From positions 1-6,214 of the forward strand of contig CAZBWH010000114.1 in NCBI GenBank assembly GCA_964495595.1: a stretch of DNA of 6,214 bases. The letters are read 5' to 3'. This DNA is from CALMFQ01 sp964495595. Its GTDB lineage: Bacteria; Pseudomonadota; Gammaproteobacteria; Burkholderiales; SCOH01. The position numbers and the translations under genes are program-made. This document shows positions 1 through 6,159 of this stretch, one piece after another (the stretch's first letter is position 1; each line of letters starts with the position of its first letter). The notes under the pieces were generated by a model. That model was not told where the DNA came from. It was given only the letters and a program-made list of their open reading frames with translations, and did no database searches.

Positions 1-55
1 AACCAGGGACCTGCGGATTAACAGTCCGTCGCTCTACCGACTGAGCTATCGGGGA
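1..55 (-). tRNA. tRNA-Asn (anticodon GTT), partial at left edge
   Basis: Read on the minus strand from 55, the sequence gives the acceptor 5' half TCCCCGA, a D-arm GCTC-AGTCGGTA-GAGC, and an anticodon loop CTGTTAA with GTT at 22-20, so it decodes asparagine AAC/AAU codons. The 55 bases present reach the start of the T-arm (CCTGGTT). The rest of the T-arm and the 3' acceptor strand lie beyond the left edge. The anticodon stem has an A27/C43 non-pair at its top, and the other four pairs are intact. The gene has its own promoter just upstream and is divergent from the AsmA-family gene. Confidence 0.96.
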
Positions 56-70
56 TCAAATGAGCTGCGT

Positions 71-99
71 ATATTAATCAAGCTCGCTAGGCTGGTCAA
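71..99 (-). promoter_or_regulatory. Sigma70 promoter of tRNA-Asn
   Basis: On the minus strand, TTGACC (99-94) and TAATAT (76-71) are separated by exactly 17 bp, which is 5/6 and 5/6 agreement with the sigma70 consensus. Transcription would start near 64, leaving a leader of about 9 nt before the mature tRNA 5' end at 55. The element lies inside the 73-bp gap shared with the divergent AsmA-family gene. I see no equally good promoter pointing the other way for that gene. Confidence 0.8.
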
Positions 100-128
100 C
101 AGGAAATTTGCTTCCGGAATACTCGTGA

Positions 129-1424
129 ATGAAAAAAATCAGGATCGCTGCCGGCGCCCTTGCGCTGCTATTGGTATTGATATTTGTTTTTCCATTGCTT
201 TACCCGATGAATCTCTATGCGCCGCAACTGGAGAAAAACCTCTCTGCATTGCTGGGGTTGCCGGTCAAGATTGGTGATATCAGCGTCGCGTATGCGCCGA
301 TGCCGCAGTTTGTCCTGGAGGGCGTGCAGCTTGGCGGTGCGGATGGGGCCAGCTTGTCCCGGGTCGGGGTTCGTCCGGATTATCTTTCCTGGATCGGTGG
401 GGGGAGGCGTATCCGGCAACTGACGCTTGATGAGGGGCAGGTCAGTGGCGCCTTTCTGGTTCGTTCACCTGATCTTCTACGCAGCTTGAGCCGCGATCAG
501 CATTATCTGATACGGCAGATGCAGATTTCCCGGATCAACATCGGAATGGCCCGCACGGCGATCGGGCCGGTGAGTGGTACGCTGTTGCTGGATCGAAAAG
601 GAGGGTTTCAGGAATTGAAAGTCAACCTGGATGAATCAGCTTCCTGGTTGACCGTCACGCCTCTGGATGATCGCTACCTGTTCAGCTTTGAATCCCAGCC
701 CTGGCCGATGCCTGGTTTCGATGCGCTGCGTTTCTCCACTATTACGGTCAAGGGAGTCGGTAACTCCGATGGAGTCGAGTTCAATGATATCCGTGGCGTG
801 CTCTATGGGGGCACTCTGCAGGGGGAGGCCAAGCTGTTTCACGACGGTCAGTGGCGTCTGGCGGGCAAGTATCGGTTGAACAATCTGCAGGCCGAGCCGT
901 TGGCCTTGGCGACCAACAAGGCGACAACCGTTGAAGGGCGCTTGAACGCACATGGCACGTTTTTGGCCAGCGAGCGCTTCTTGGAGGATCTGGCCTTGCG
1001 GCCGCAGTTGATCGCCCACGCATCGATAAAGGACGGAACAGTCAATAACCTCGATCTGATCACTGCCATCCGCTACAACACCTCGGCTGGCCATGGTTTG
1101 CGAGGTGGCAAGACGCGGTTTGATGATCTGACGTTCGATCTGTTGCGCCGGCCGCAGTTGTTGCAGTTCAGTGGCGTCAACCTCCAGTCTGGATTGCTGG
1201 CTGCATCGGGTTCCTTGATGTTGAATGACAAGCAGCAGTGGGGTGGGCAGTTGTCGGTTCGGCTGAAGAGCCCCGTCAATCCATTGTCAGCGATCCTGCA
1301 GGTCAGTGGTCCGCTGGAGTCTCCCTTGCTCAGGCCTCGCCCGATCCTGGCTCCCGGTAGCACGCAGGAGGAGATGGCGCAGCCGGGCGAGGGTAACGAA
1401 GACCTGTCAGCAGTGGAAAACTGA
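129..1424 (+). CDS. AsmA family protein
   Basis: The 431-residue protein probably sits in the inner membrane with most of its mass in the periplasm. A short basic start (MKKIR) is followed by one hydrophobic segment at about residues 6-27. Next comes the AsmA-type N-terminal pattern at about 33-70, with a leucine-rich helix, GLPVKIGDIS and then the run through P58 to G69. The C-terminal part, about 295-400, carries the AsmA-like repeat pattern (SIKDGTVNNLDLITAI, then a GG-K-x-RFDDL stretch, a LQFSGVNLQSGLLAASG strand and VSGPLESPLLRP). Such beta-rich groove proteins are linked to lipid transport and outer-membrane homeostasis, but the role of this member is inferred. It is shorter than the roughly 600-residue E. 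coli AsmA, with an acidic, low-complexity tail after about 408. The ATG at 129 leads directly into the membrane segment; GGAA at 116-119 is a distant, weak ribosome site. It is convergent with the transglycosylase gene. Confidence 0.88.
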   Translation: MKKIRIAAGALALLLVLIFVFPLLYPMNLYAPQLEKNLSALLGLPVKIGDISVAYAPMPQFVLEGVQLGGADGASLSRVGVRPDYLSWIGGGRRIRQLTLDEGQVSGAFLVRSPDLLRSLSRDQHYLIRQMQISRINIGMARTAIGPVSGTLLLDRKGGFQELKVNLDESASWLTVTPLDDRYLFSFESQPWPMPGFDALRFSTITVKGVGNSDGVEFNDIRGVLYGGTLQGEAKLFHDGQWRLAGKYRLNNLQAEPLALATNKATTVEGRLNAHGTFLASERFLEDLALRPQLIAHASIKDGTVNNLDLITAIRYNTSAGHGLRGGKTRFDDLTFDLLRRPQLLQFSGVNLQSGLLAASGSLMLNDKQQWGGQLSVRLKSPVNPLSAILQVSGPLESPLLRPRPILAPGSTQEEMAQPGEGNEDLSAVEN

Positions 1425-1444
1425 TGGAGTGGGAGGCAGCCGAT

Positions 1445-1463
1445 TTACTGCGAGCTGCGGTAA
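1445..1463 (+). other. Hairpin between convergent AsmA and mltB ends
   Basis: TTACTGC (1445-1451) pairs with GCGGTAA (1457-1463) around a 5-nt loop: seven pairs including one U-G wobble when read in plus-strand RNA. It starts 20 bp after the AsmA-family stop codon, and its left arm coincides with the mltB stop codon. No T-run follows (TCGCCCC), so it is not a canonical intrinsic terminator, but it may mark the end of the plus-strand transcript. In minus-strand RNA the wobble becomes a C/A mismatch. Confidence 0.3.
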
Positions 1464-2440
1464 TCGCCCCGGATCGCTTCGGCTAGCTGGAAAGCAGCCA
1501 TGGCGTAATTGATGCTCTTGTTGTAGCGCGTTAGCACATAAAAGTTGTTCAGACCAAGCCATGACTGTTGTTCGAGTGGTGCGCGCTCTATCTGGAACGG
1601 GATCGCTTTTTCCTCTGGTGCAACAGGGGATTCACTGGTGATGTTCATTGCCTGCAGTTCAGCAACCGAATAGCGTAACTGGAACCGGTCACCTGCCAGG
1701 GAAGGTATCCGGTTGTCGGCGTCAGACGCACGCAGGGCAATCGGAGCGTCCTTGCGCCAGCCGAACTTGCTGAAGTAGTAGCCAATGCTGCCGATGACAT
1801 CTGCTGGATTGCCCCAGATGTCACGTACGCCGTCGCCATCAAAATCAACCGCATAGTTGCGATAGCTGCTGGGCATGAACTGGGGCCAGCCGAGGGCGCC
1901 AGCGTATGAGCTGCGCAGCGATAGCGGGTCGGTTGCTTCTTCACGGGTCAACAACAGGAACTGTTCCAACTCCTGTTTGAAGTAATCTGCACGGCGCGGG
2001 TAATCGAAGGCGATGGTTGCCAGCGCGTCAATTGCACGATGGCGACCGGTTTGCCGGCCGTAGTCGGTTTCGATGCCAATGATGGCGACGATGATTTCTT
2101 CCGGCACACCGAATTTGTCTCTTGCTCTGGTCAGCCATTGCTGGTGCTGCCGCCAGAACTGGCTGCCATTCCTGATTTTCTTGGTTGTCAGGAAAGAGGA
2201 CTGGAACTGGTACCACGGGCGCGAGGTGGAGGGCTTGTCGAGTGCGGTGATGATGGCCGGGCGGCTTTGAACGGCATCAAACAGGTCTTGCAACGGCTGA
2301 ACCTCCCAGTCATGCCGGGTACTGATTTCGCGAATGAATGCCTGGACGTCTTCCCGGTTGCCAAAGCGGGTGGTGGTCAGGCCGTCGGCAGCAACGTTAC
2401 TTCCGAGGATGAGGGTCAGTAGAGCAAGGGCGAGCTTCAT
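1445..2440 (-). CDS. mltB: Lytic murein transglycosylase B (MltB-like, soluble periplasmic)
   Basis: This enzyme cleaves the MurNAc-GlcNAc bond of peptidoglycan in the periplasm, forming 1,6-anhydro-MurNAc ends. From the ATG at 2440 the product is 331 residues. It opens with a signal peptide (MKLALALLTLILGSNVAADG, probable cleavage after VAA); there is no lipobox cysteine, so it is probably soluble rather than lipid-anchored. The catalytic glutamate is E124 in IIGIETDYGR, matching the IIG-x-E-T motif of E. coli Slt35. GALGWPQFMPSSY (181-193) forms the substrate groove, and DFDGDGVRDIW (199-209) is the EF-hand-like calcium loop typical of MltB. The family's C-terminal LNNFYVLTRYNKSINYAMA (297-315) is present. 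The reading frame stays open to an ATG at 2479, but those 13 extra residues would precede the signal peptide and fall upstream of the predicted promoter, so the ATG at 2440 (GGA six bases ahead) is preferred. Confidence 0.93.
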   Translation of the reverse strand: MKLALALLTLILGSNVAADGLTTTRFGNREDVQAFIREISTRHDWEVQPLQDLFDAVQSRPAIITALDKPSTSRPWYQFQSSFLTTKKIRNGSQFWRQHQQWLTRARDKFGVPEEIIVAIIGIETDYGRQTGRHRAIDALATIAFDYPRRADYFKQELEQFLLLTREEATDPLSLRSSYAGALGWPQFMPSSYRNYAVDFDGDGVRDIWGNPADVIGSIGYYFSKFGWRKDAPIALRASDADNRIPSLAGDRFQLRYSVAELQAMNITSESPVAPEEKAIPFQIERAPLEQQSWLGLNNFYVLTRYNKSINYAMAAFQLAEAIRGDYRSSQ

Positions 2441-2459
2441 GGGGCGTCCAGTGTTTTGG

Positions 2460-2506
2460 GCCATTATGGCATGGTGCATTGCTGATGCAAGCAGGAGTGG
2501 CTCCTG
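2460..2506. repeat. Three short inverted repeats in tandem upstream of mltB
   Basis: Three dyads lie side by side in the gap between the cupin and mltB genes: GCCAT-T-ATGGC at 2460-2470, TGCAT-5 nt-ATGCA at 2475-2489, and CAGGAG-TGG-CTCCTG at 2492-2506. The third could be a weak hairpin at the end of the cupin transcript, which stops at 2543, but no T-run follows it on the minus strand. The first two overlap the possible mltB -10 and -35 and could be operator half-sites. Function is inferred only from position. Confidence 0.4.
2463..2490 (-). promoter_or_regulatory. Possible promoter of mltB
   Basis: On the minus strand, TTGCAT (2490-2485) and CATAAT (2468-2463) are 16 bp apart. The -10 matches 5/6 of the consensus and the -35 only 3/6. 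The predicted start near 2456 would give a leader of about 16 nt before the ATG at 2440, excluding the upstream in-frame ATGs at 2479 and 2464. Both hexamers overlap short inverted repeats. Confidence 0.4.
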
Positions 2507-2542
2507 GTGAGGGTCGCCGTCCTTTTCGGTCTCTGGGTGTTG

Positions 2543-2884
2543 TCAGCTGGGCGGGGTGCTGTCTGGCGGCAAGTGGACGGCCAGCCAGACGGTAGGCTGA
2601 TCCGGGGTCGTGAACTCGACCCGGTGGCGACGATGTGCGGGTATGGCCAGAAAATCGCCAGGGCGCAGGGTGCGCGGGTTCGGTTCGTCCGCAAACCGCA
2701 ATCCGGCACTGCCTTGCAGCAAAACCACCCATTCGGTATGCGGTTGGTCATACCAGAAGCCGGCAGGGCTTGCATGGCCGTGAGAAACGATCCGTTCGAT
2801 CTGAATGCCTGCCGCATTGAAGAGCGAGGTAAAGTGCTCCTCGGTCGCGGCGGGATCTGGTAGTGAGGCGAACAGGTTGTCCAT
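2543..2884 (-). CDS. Small single-domain cupin protein
   Basis: This 113-residue protein matches a single cupin barrel and little else. A cupin motif-1-like segment runs from H35/H37 to E51 and G58, with the E-x6-G spacing intact in EWVVLLQG. Motif 2 is PGDFLAIPAHRRHRVE (76-91), with H84 and H87 as candidate metal ligands, and the closing strand is TVWLAVHL. Cupins of this size may be metal-dependent enzymes or ligand binders; the substrate cannot be told here. Its ATG lies three bases after the TGA of the DUF4241-like gene (TGAGCCATG). With only a partial GGGA ribosome site, translation is probably coupled to that gene. It ends the VWA-DUF4241-cupin unit. No signal peptide is visible, so it is probably cytoplasmic. 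Confidence 0.85.
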   Translation of the reverse strand: MDNLFASLPDPAATEEHFTSLFNAAGIQIERIVSHGHASPAGFWYDQPHTEWVVLLQGSAGLRFADEPNPRTLRPGDFLAIPAHRRHRVEFTTPDQPTVWLAVHLPPDSTPPS

Positions 2885-2887
2885 GGC

Positions 2888-3613
2888 TCAGTCCCATTCC
2901 GGCAATGGGGGCAGGGGCAGGACGGCCAGGTCGATATGGACTGCCGTAAGTGTACCGTCCGCAGCATGGGTGGCAACTAGCGCATAACTGCCTTCGCCCC
3001 AGCCGGCGTGGCTCAGAACGAGGTTTTCTCCTGTTGTGGCATTGGGCAGGAGGATGTTGGCTGTTCCTGCGCGGATGTGGTCGGGGTCTTCGGCGAGGGA
3101 GATCCAGCCGTGCTCGTCGCCGGTATCGATCAGATCCCACTCCCAGTCTGTTTTGGCTGGATCGGGCATCAACCGTTCGATGGCGTTGGCGTCGGTCAGG
3201 CAGACCCATCCTGATTCGCTGCCGATGCCAATGAACTCGTGGCGGCCCAATGGTGGCGGGGTAATGCCCGGTGGAGCGGGGGCAAGAAAGCGCCAGCCGG
3301 TCGCAGGCTGGTCGCAGACGATGAGCGACAGATAGGCTTCGCATAGCCTAGAGCCATCCAGCGCTTCACTGATATCCGCCAGGGTCAGTACGACCGGGTA
3401 GCGGCCCGGTGGAATCCGGACTTCAGCATTGTCGTGCCATTGCAGCCGGGTGGCCGGGTCGCAGGCGACCAAGCGCCCGCTGTTCAGCCACAATTCACCA
3501 CATGGTTGCGTAAAAAAACGGTAGCGCAGCTGCTGGCCATCGCTGAATTGCCATTCAGCAATTTCGTGGGTCAGTGCTTTCCAGCGATCGGGGTGAATGG
3601 GGTGTAGAAACAT
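2888..3613 (-). CDS. DUF4241-like protein of unknown function
   Basis: The 241-residue protein has no signal peptide or membrane segment. It resembles the DUF4241 family as I recall it: an N-terminal stretch GRLVACDP (46-53) and IPPGRYPVVLTLAD (67-80), a middle IGIGSESGWVCLTD (128-141), and a C-terminal motif SHAGWGEGSYALV (201-213) followed by DG and VHIDL (225-229). The C-terminal GWG-x-G-x-Y motif is the strongest sign. The family is uncharacterised and I infer no reaction. It ends in a proline-rich tail (LPLPPLPEWD). The ATG at 3613 is 20 bp after the VWA stop codon, with AGGA rather far upstream, and its own stop is 3 bp before the cupin ATG. Tryptophan is frequent and the protein is acidic in its C-terminal half. 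Confidence 0.72.
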   Translation of the reverse strand: MFLHPIHPDRWKALTHEIAEWQFSDGQQLRYRFFTQPCGELWLNSGRLVACDPATRLQWHDNAEVRIPPGRYPVVLTLADISEALDGSRLCEAYLSLIVCDQPATGWRFLAPAPPGITPPPLGRHEFIGIGSESGWVCLTDANAIERLMPDPAKTDWEWDLIDTGDEHGWISLAEDPDHIRAGTANILLPNATTGENLVLSHAGWGEGSYALVATHAADGTLTAVHIDLAVLPLPPLPEWD

Positions 3614-3633
3614 GGGGGTGTATCAATCCTGGT

Positions 3634-4818
3634 TCAGCTGCGTTGATTCAGTCGTTTGATGCCTTGCTCGATACCCGCCAGCGTCAGCGGATACATCCGG
3701 CCATGCATTTGTTCGCGTATCAGGTGCAGTGATTCGGTGTAGTCCCAGTAGCCTTCGCTGACCGGGTTCAGCCAAATGGCGCTTGGGTAGTGATCCAGCA
3801 AGCGCTGCAGCCAGACCCGCCCCGGCTCGGCGTTGTTGTGTTCGACGCTGCCGTTTGGGTAGACGACTTCGTACGGGCTCATGGTGGCATCGCCGACGAA
3901 TATGAGTTTGTAGTCAGGGCCGTAGGTATTCAGTACGTCGTATGTGGCGAACCGCTCGTTGTGACGGCGTTTGTTGTCTTTCCAGACGGATTCATAGATG
4001 CAGTTGTGGAAGTAGAAATGTTCCAGATGCTTGAATTCGGTCCGGGCCGCAGAGAATAGTTCTTCGCATACCCGGATATGGTCATCCATCGAGCCGCCGA
4101 CGTCCAGAAACAGCAGGACTTTGACCTTGTTGTGCAGCTCGGGAACCATCTGTAGCGCGAGATGGCCGGCATTGCTGGCGGTGGCCTTGATGGTCGCATC
4201 CAGATCCAGCACTTCATCAGCGCCTTCGCGGGCAAACTGCCGTAGACGGCGCAGGGCCACCTTGATATTGCGGGTGCCGAGCTCGACCTGGTCGTCAAAG
4301 TTGCGGAATTCGCGCTGATCCCATACCTTGACCGCCTTGCGGTGGCGTGATTCGGTCTGGCCGATGCGGATGCCGGCCGGGTTGTAGCCGTAGGCGCCGA
4401 AAGGGCTGGTGCCGCCCGTACCTATCCATTTATTGCCGCCCGCGTGGCGCTCGTGTTGTTCCTGTAGCCGCTGGCGGAATGTTTCCATCAATTTGTCCCA
4501 ACCCATCGCTTCGAGTTGACGCTTGTCGTCTTCACTGAGAAAACGCTCGAATTCCTTGCGTAGCCAGTCGTCAGGAATCTCCGCGCTGGCCAGCAGGTTG
4601 CCGACCGATTCCATGCCCTTGAAATAGCTGCCGAACACCTGATCGAAGCGGTCGAAGTGTTTTTCGTCCTTGATCAGGCAGGTGCGGGCAAGATAATAGA
4701 AATCGTCGAGATTGCCGAAGACAACCCTCTTGTCCAGCGCATCGAGCAAGGTCAGAAACTCCTTGATGCTGACCGGGATGCGGGCCTGTTTGAGCTGGTA
4801 GAAAAAATCGATGAGCAT
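3634..4818 (-). CDS. CoxE-like VWA domain protein
   Basis: This 394-residue cytoplasmic protein has a helical N-terminal part that opens in the way typical of CoxE-like VWA proteins (MLIDFFYQLK, then IPVSIKEFLTLLDAL). A basic and glycine-rich linker follows (about 120-160, including GGTSPFGAYGYNPAG), and a C-terminal VWA domain runs from about 230 to 380. The metal-site motif reads LFLDVGGSMD (237-244): D239-x-G-x-S243 instead of the classical D-x-S-x-S, with a later acidic/Thr element at FVGDATMSP (307-315). The stretch EFKHLEHFYFHNCIYESVWKD (261-281) is characteristic of the subgroup. Such proteins usually work with a MoxR-type AAA+ ATPase in assembling or activating metalloenzymes; none is encoded next to it here. 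No clear Shine-Dalgarno precedes the ATG at 4818, but the start fits the family N-terminus. It heads a unit with the DUF4241-like and cupin genes. Confidence 0.86.
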   Translation of the reverse strand: MLIDFFYQLKQARIPVSIKEFLTLLDALDKRVVFGNLDDFYYLARTCLIKDEKHFDRFDQVFGSYFKGMESVGNLLASAEIPDDWLRKEFERFLSEDDKRQLEAMGWDKLMETFRQRLQEQHERHAGGNKWIGTGGTSPFGAYGYNPAGIRIGQTESRHRKAVKVWDQREFRNFDDQVELGTRNIKVALRRLRQFAREGADEVLDLDATIKATASNAGHLALQMVPELHNKVKVLLFLDVGGSMDDHIRVCEELFSAARTEFKHLEHFYFHNCIYESVWKDNKRRHNERFATYDVLNTYGPDYKLIFVGDATMSPYEVVYPNGSVEHNNAEPGRVWLQRLLDHYPSAIWLNPVSEGYWDYTESLHLIREQMHGRMYPLTLAGIEQGIKRLNQRS

Positions 4819-4947
4819 GCGGCGAACCGTTGAGGGTTGATCGGGGGCGTTCTGCTGCCGGACGCAGCCGGCGGCGGCAGAGGAGCATTTTACCGCTAAC
4901 GGTGGGTTACTGATGATGAAGATGATGGCCCGGAGGACGGTGCCGGA
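4819..4947. other. Gap between response regulator and VWA gene
   Basis: These 129 bp hold no gene. A perfect dyad ACCG-CTAA-CGGT lies at 4890-4901, directly beside a TAAAAT (minus strand) that could act as a -10 for the VWA unit, although no good -35 is found at normal spacing. Nearer the VWA start, CTGCCG (4855-4860) and CGGCAG (4875-4880) could form a GC-rich hairpin without a T-run. Whether the VWA unit has its own promoter or depends on read-through from the response regulator is not resolved. Confidence 0.35.
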
Positions 4948-6000
4948 TCAGTCGGAGTAGCGGTTCCGGATGTCCAGCACTTCGTCCCAGTTGCGAAAGA
5001 AGGCGGCCAGACATTCGGGGTCGAAATGGCTGCCGCTGTTGTCGTGCAGGAACGTGACTGCGTCATCGATTGCCCAGGCTTTCTTGTACGGACGTTCGGA
5101 AGTCAGTGCATCGAATACGTCGGCGATGGCGACGATGCGGCCATCCAGTGGGATGTCCTGGCCCTTCAGTTGGTTGGGGTAGCCACTGCCATCAAATTTC
5201 TCGTGATGGGTCAGGGCAATCACTGCCGCCTTCTGTAACAGTGGGGAAGGTGAGTCCTTGAGGATCTCGTAACCAATCGAGGCATGCTGGCGCATGATTA
5301 CCAGCTCATCCGGGTCCAGGCGGCCGGGCTTGAGCAGGATGTGATCAGGGGTGCCTACCTTGCCGATGTCGTGCATCGGGGCGGCGTCCTGGATCAGGTC
5401 CAGGTCGGCGTGACTCATGCCGAGATGACGGGCAATGATACGGGAATAGTTCGCCATGCGCAGAATGTGCGCGCCGGTTTCCGGGTCACGGTATTCGGCG
5501 GCCTTTGACAGGCGGATGATGGTTTCCCGTTCGCGCCGGATGATCTCACCGGTTGCCTTGGCGACTTCTTCGGCCAGCCAGGCTGCGCGGTCAGCCAGGC
5601 GTTTCTGGCTTTGCCTGAGCATCAGCATGTTGCGGGCTCGGGCACGGAATTCGGTTTTGTCGACCGGCTTGGTGAGAAAGTCCGATGCACCGAGGGTCAG
5701 GGCGCGGTGCCGGACCTCGCTATCCTGATTGGCGGTAATCATCAGCAGTGGTGTGTCCTGCCGGCCGGGGTGCTGGCGAAAGGCTTCGATGAAGGCCATT
5801 CCGTCCGGTGGTGGCATCATGTAATCAATGACTACCAGATCCGGGTCGTTGTCCAGGCAATACTGCAATCCGGCGGCCGAGTCGGTGAAAGTGATGGGCA
5901 CGGCGCCTTCGATGGCTTTGACCAGATGCCGCAACAGGGTTACGTTGATTTCATTGTCGTCGACGATCACCACATCCACATCCGGCTCCTCGAAGGGCAT
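4948..6000 (-). CDS. REC-HD-GYP response regulator, probable c-di-GMP phosphodiesterase
   Basis: A receiver domain (about 8-125) is joined by a charged helical linker (about 126-160) to an HD-GYP domain (about 160-345), the RpfG-like layout, 350 residues in all. The receiver has the acidic pair D14-D15, phosphoacceptor D59 in VVIDYMMP, T89 and K111, so it should be phosphorylated by a sensor kinase. The HD-GYP domain has E174, H178, H210-D211, K214, H239, H265-H266, the GYP loop DGSGYP (270-275) and D294. All expected metal ligands are present, consistent with an active enzyme hydrolysing c-di-GMP in the cytoplasm. No kinase or other partner is next to it, so it is an orphan here. The ATG at 6000 has no good ribosome site; a GTG at 5979 is preceded by GAGGAG, so the true product may be seven residues shorter. 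It diverges from tRNA-Glu. Confidence 0.93.
   Translation of the reverse strand: MPFEEPDVDVVIVDDNEINVTLLRHLVKAIEGAVPITFTDSAAGLQYCLDNDPDLVVIDYMMPPPDGMAFIEAFRQHPGRQDTPLLMITANQDSEVRHRALTLGASDFLTKPVDKTEFRARARNMLMLRQSQKRLADRAAWLAEEVAKATGEIIRRERETIIRLSKAAEYRDPETGAHILRMANYSRIIARHLGMSHADLDLIQDAAPMHDIGKVGTPDHILLKPGRLDPDELVIMRQHASIGYEILKDSPSPLLQKAAVIALTHHEKFDGSGYPNQLKGQDIPLDGRIVAIADVFDALTSERPYKKAWAIDDAVTFLHDNSGSHFDPECLAAFFRNWDEVLDIRNRYSD
5986..5991 (-). promoter_or_regulatory. Possible ribosome binding site for an alternative start
   Basis: GAGGAG on the minus strand (codons 4-5 of the reading frame opened at 6000) stands exactly six bases before an in-frame GTG at 5979-5977. The ATG at 6000 has no comparable purine-rich site in the preceding 20 bases. 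A GTG start would give a product beginning (M)DVVIVDDN, typical of receiver domains. The GAG GAG could equally be two ordinary Glu codons. Confidence 0.35.
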
Positions 6001-6033
6001 TGGGCGCGGCCGGACTGGCCTGCCTTGATTGAT

Positions 6034-6066
6034 ATTGTAGTGTAGTCAATCGCCTGTCTGCGGCAA
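6034..6066 (-). promoter_or_regulatory. Possible promoter of the response regulator gene
   Basis: On the minus strand, TTGCCG (6066-6061) and TACACT (6044-6039) are separated by 16 bp. An overlapping TACAAT (6039-6034) is a better -10 but has no -35 at normal spacing. The start of transcription would lie roughly 6027-6033, about 30 nt before the ATG. The region is the only AT-richer stretch between the gene and tRNA-Glu. Confidence 0.35.
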
Positions 6067-6102
6067 TGTCGGTTCTTCTGCGGCGCGCTGGCCGGGTGCG
6101 CG

Positions 6103-6131
6103 TTGACACGCTGACGGTTTGCCGATAGTAT
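6103..6131 (+). promoter_or_regulatory. Strong sigma70 promoter of tRNA-Glu
   Basis: A perfect TTGACA (6103-6108) and TAGTAT (6126-6131, 5/6 consensus) are separated by 17 bp. The segment after the -10 starts GCGGCC, the GC-rich discriminator usual at stable-RNA promoters under stringent control. Transcription should start near 6138, about 20 nt before the mature tRNA at 6160. Confidence 0.87.
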
Positions 6132-6159
6132 GCGGCCTCTTTGCTGCGCCGGCTTCTGC

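Noticed and set aside
16..28. A/C non-pair at the top of the tRNA-Asn anticodon stem as a sign of decay
   Set aside because: The other four pairs, the loop, the D-arm and a strong promoter are intact, and I recall the same sequence in other proteobacterial tRNA-Asn genes.
636..1094. A 152-codon open frame on the minus strand inside the AsmA-family gene
   Set aside because: It lies wholly within a well-supported gene on the other strand, its translation shows no recognisable domain, and open antisense frames of this length are expected in GC-rich DNA.
2441..2479. An N-terminal extension of the transglycosylase to the ATG at 2479
   Set aside because: The 13 extra residues (MHHAIMAQNTGRP) would precede a clear signal peptide, there is no nearby ribosome site, and they overlap the candidate promoter.
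2748..3344. A 198-codon open frame on the minus strand across the DUF4241-like and cupin genes
   Set aside because: It is in another frame of two supported genes, is very rich in Arg, Pro and His, and has no domain; it is a frame shadow.
2888..3613. DUF4241-like protein as an immunity protein or antitoxin
   Set aside because: No toxin gene or secretion signal is adjacent, and the family similarity alone does not justify this role.
4911..4927. GATGATGAAGATGATGG as a tandem repeat or microsatellite
   Set aside because: It is an imperfect run of only five or six triplets in a short intergenic gap and has no supporting feature.
5611..6045. A 144-codon plus-strand open frame opposite the receiver domain
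   Set aside because: It is antisense to a fully conserved response regulator and has no recognisable motif.
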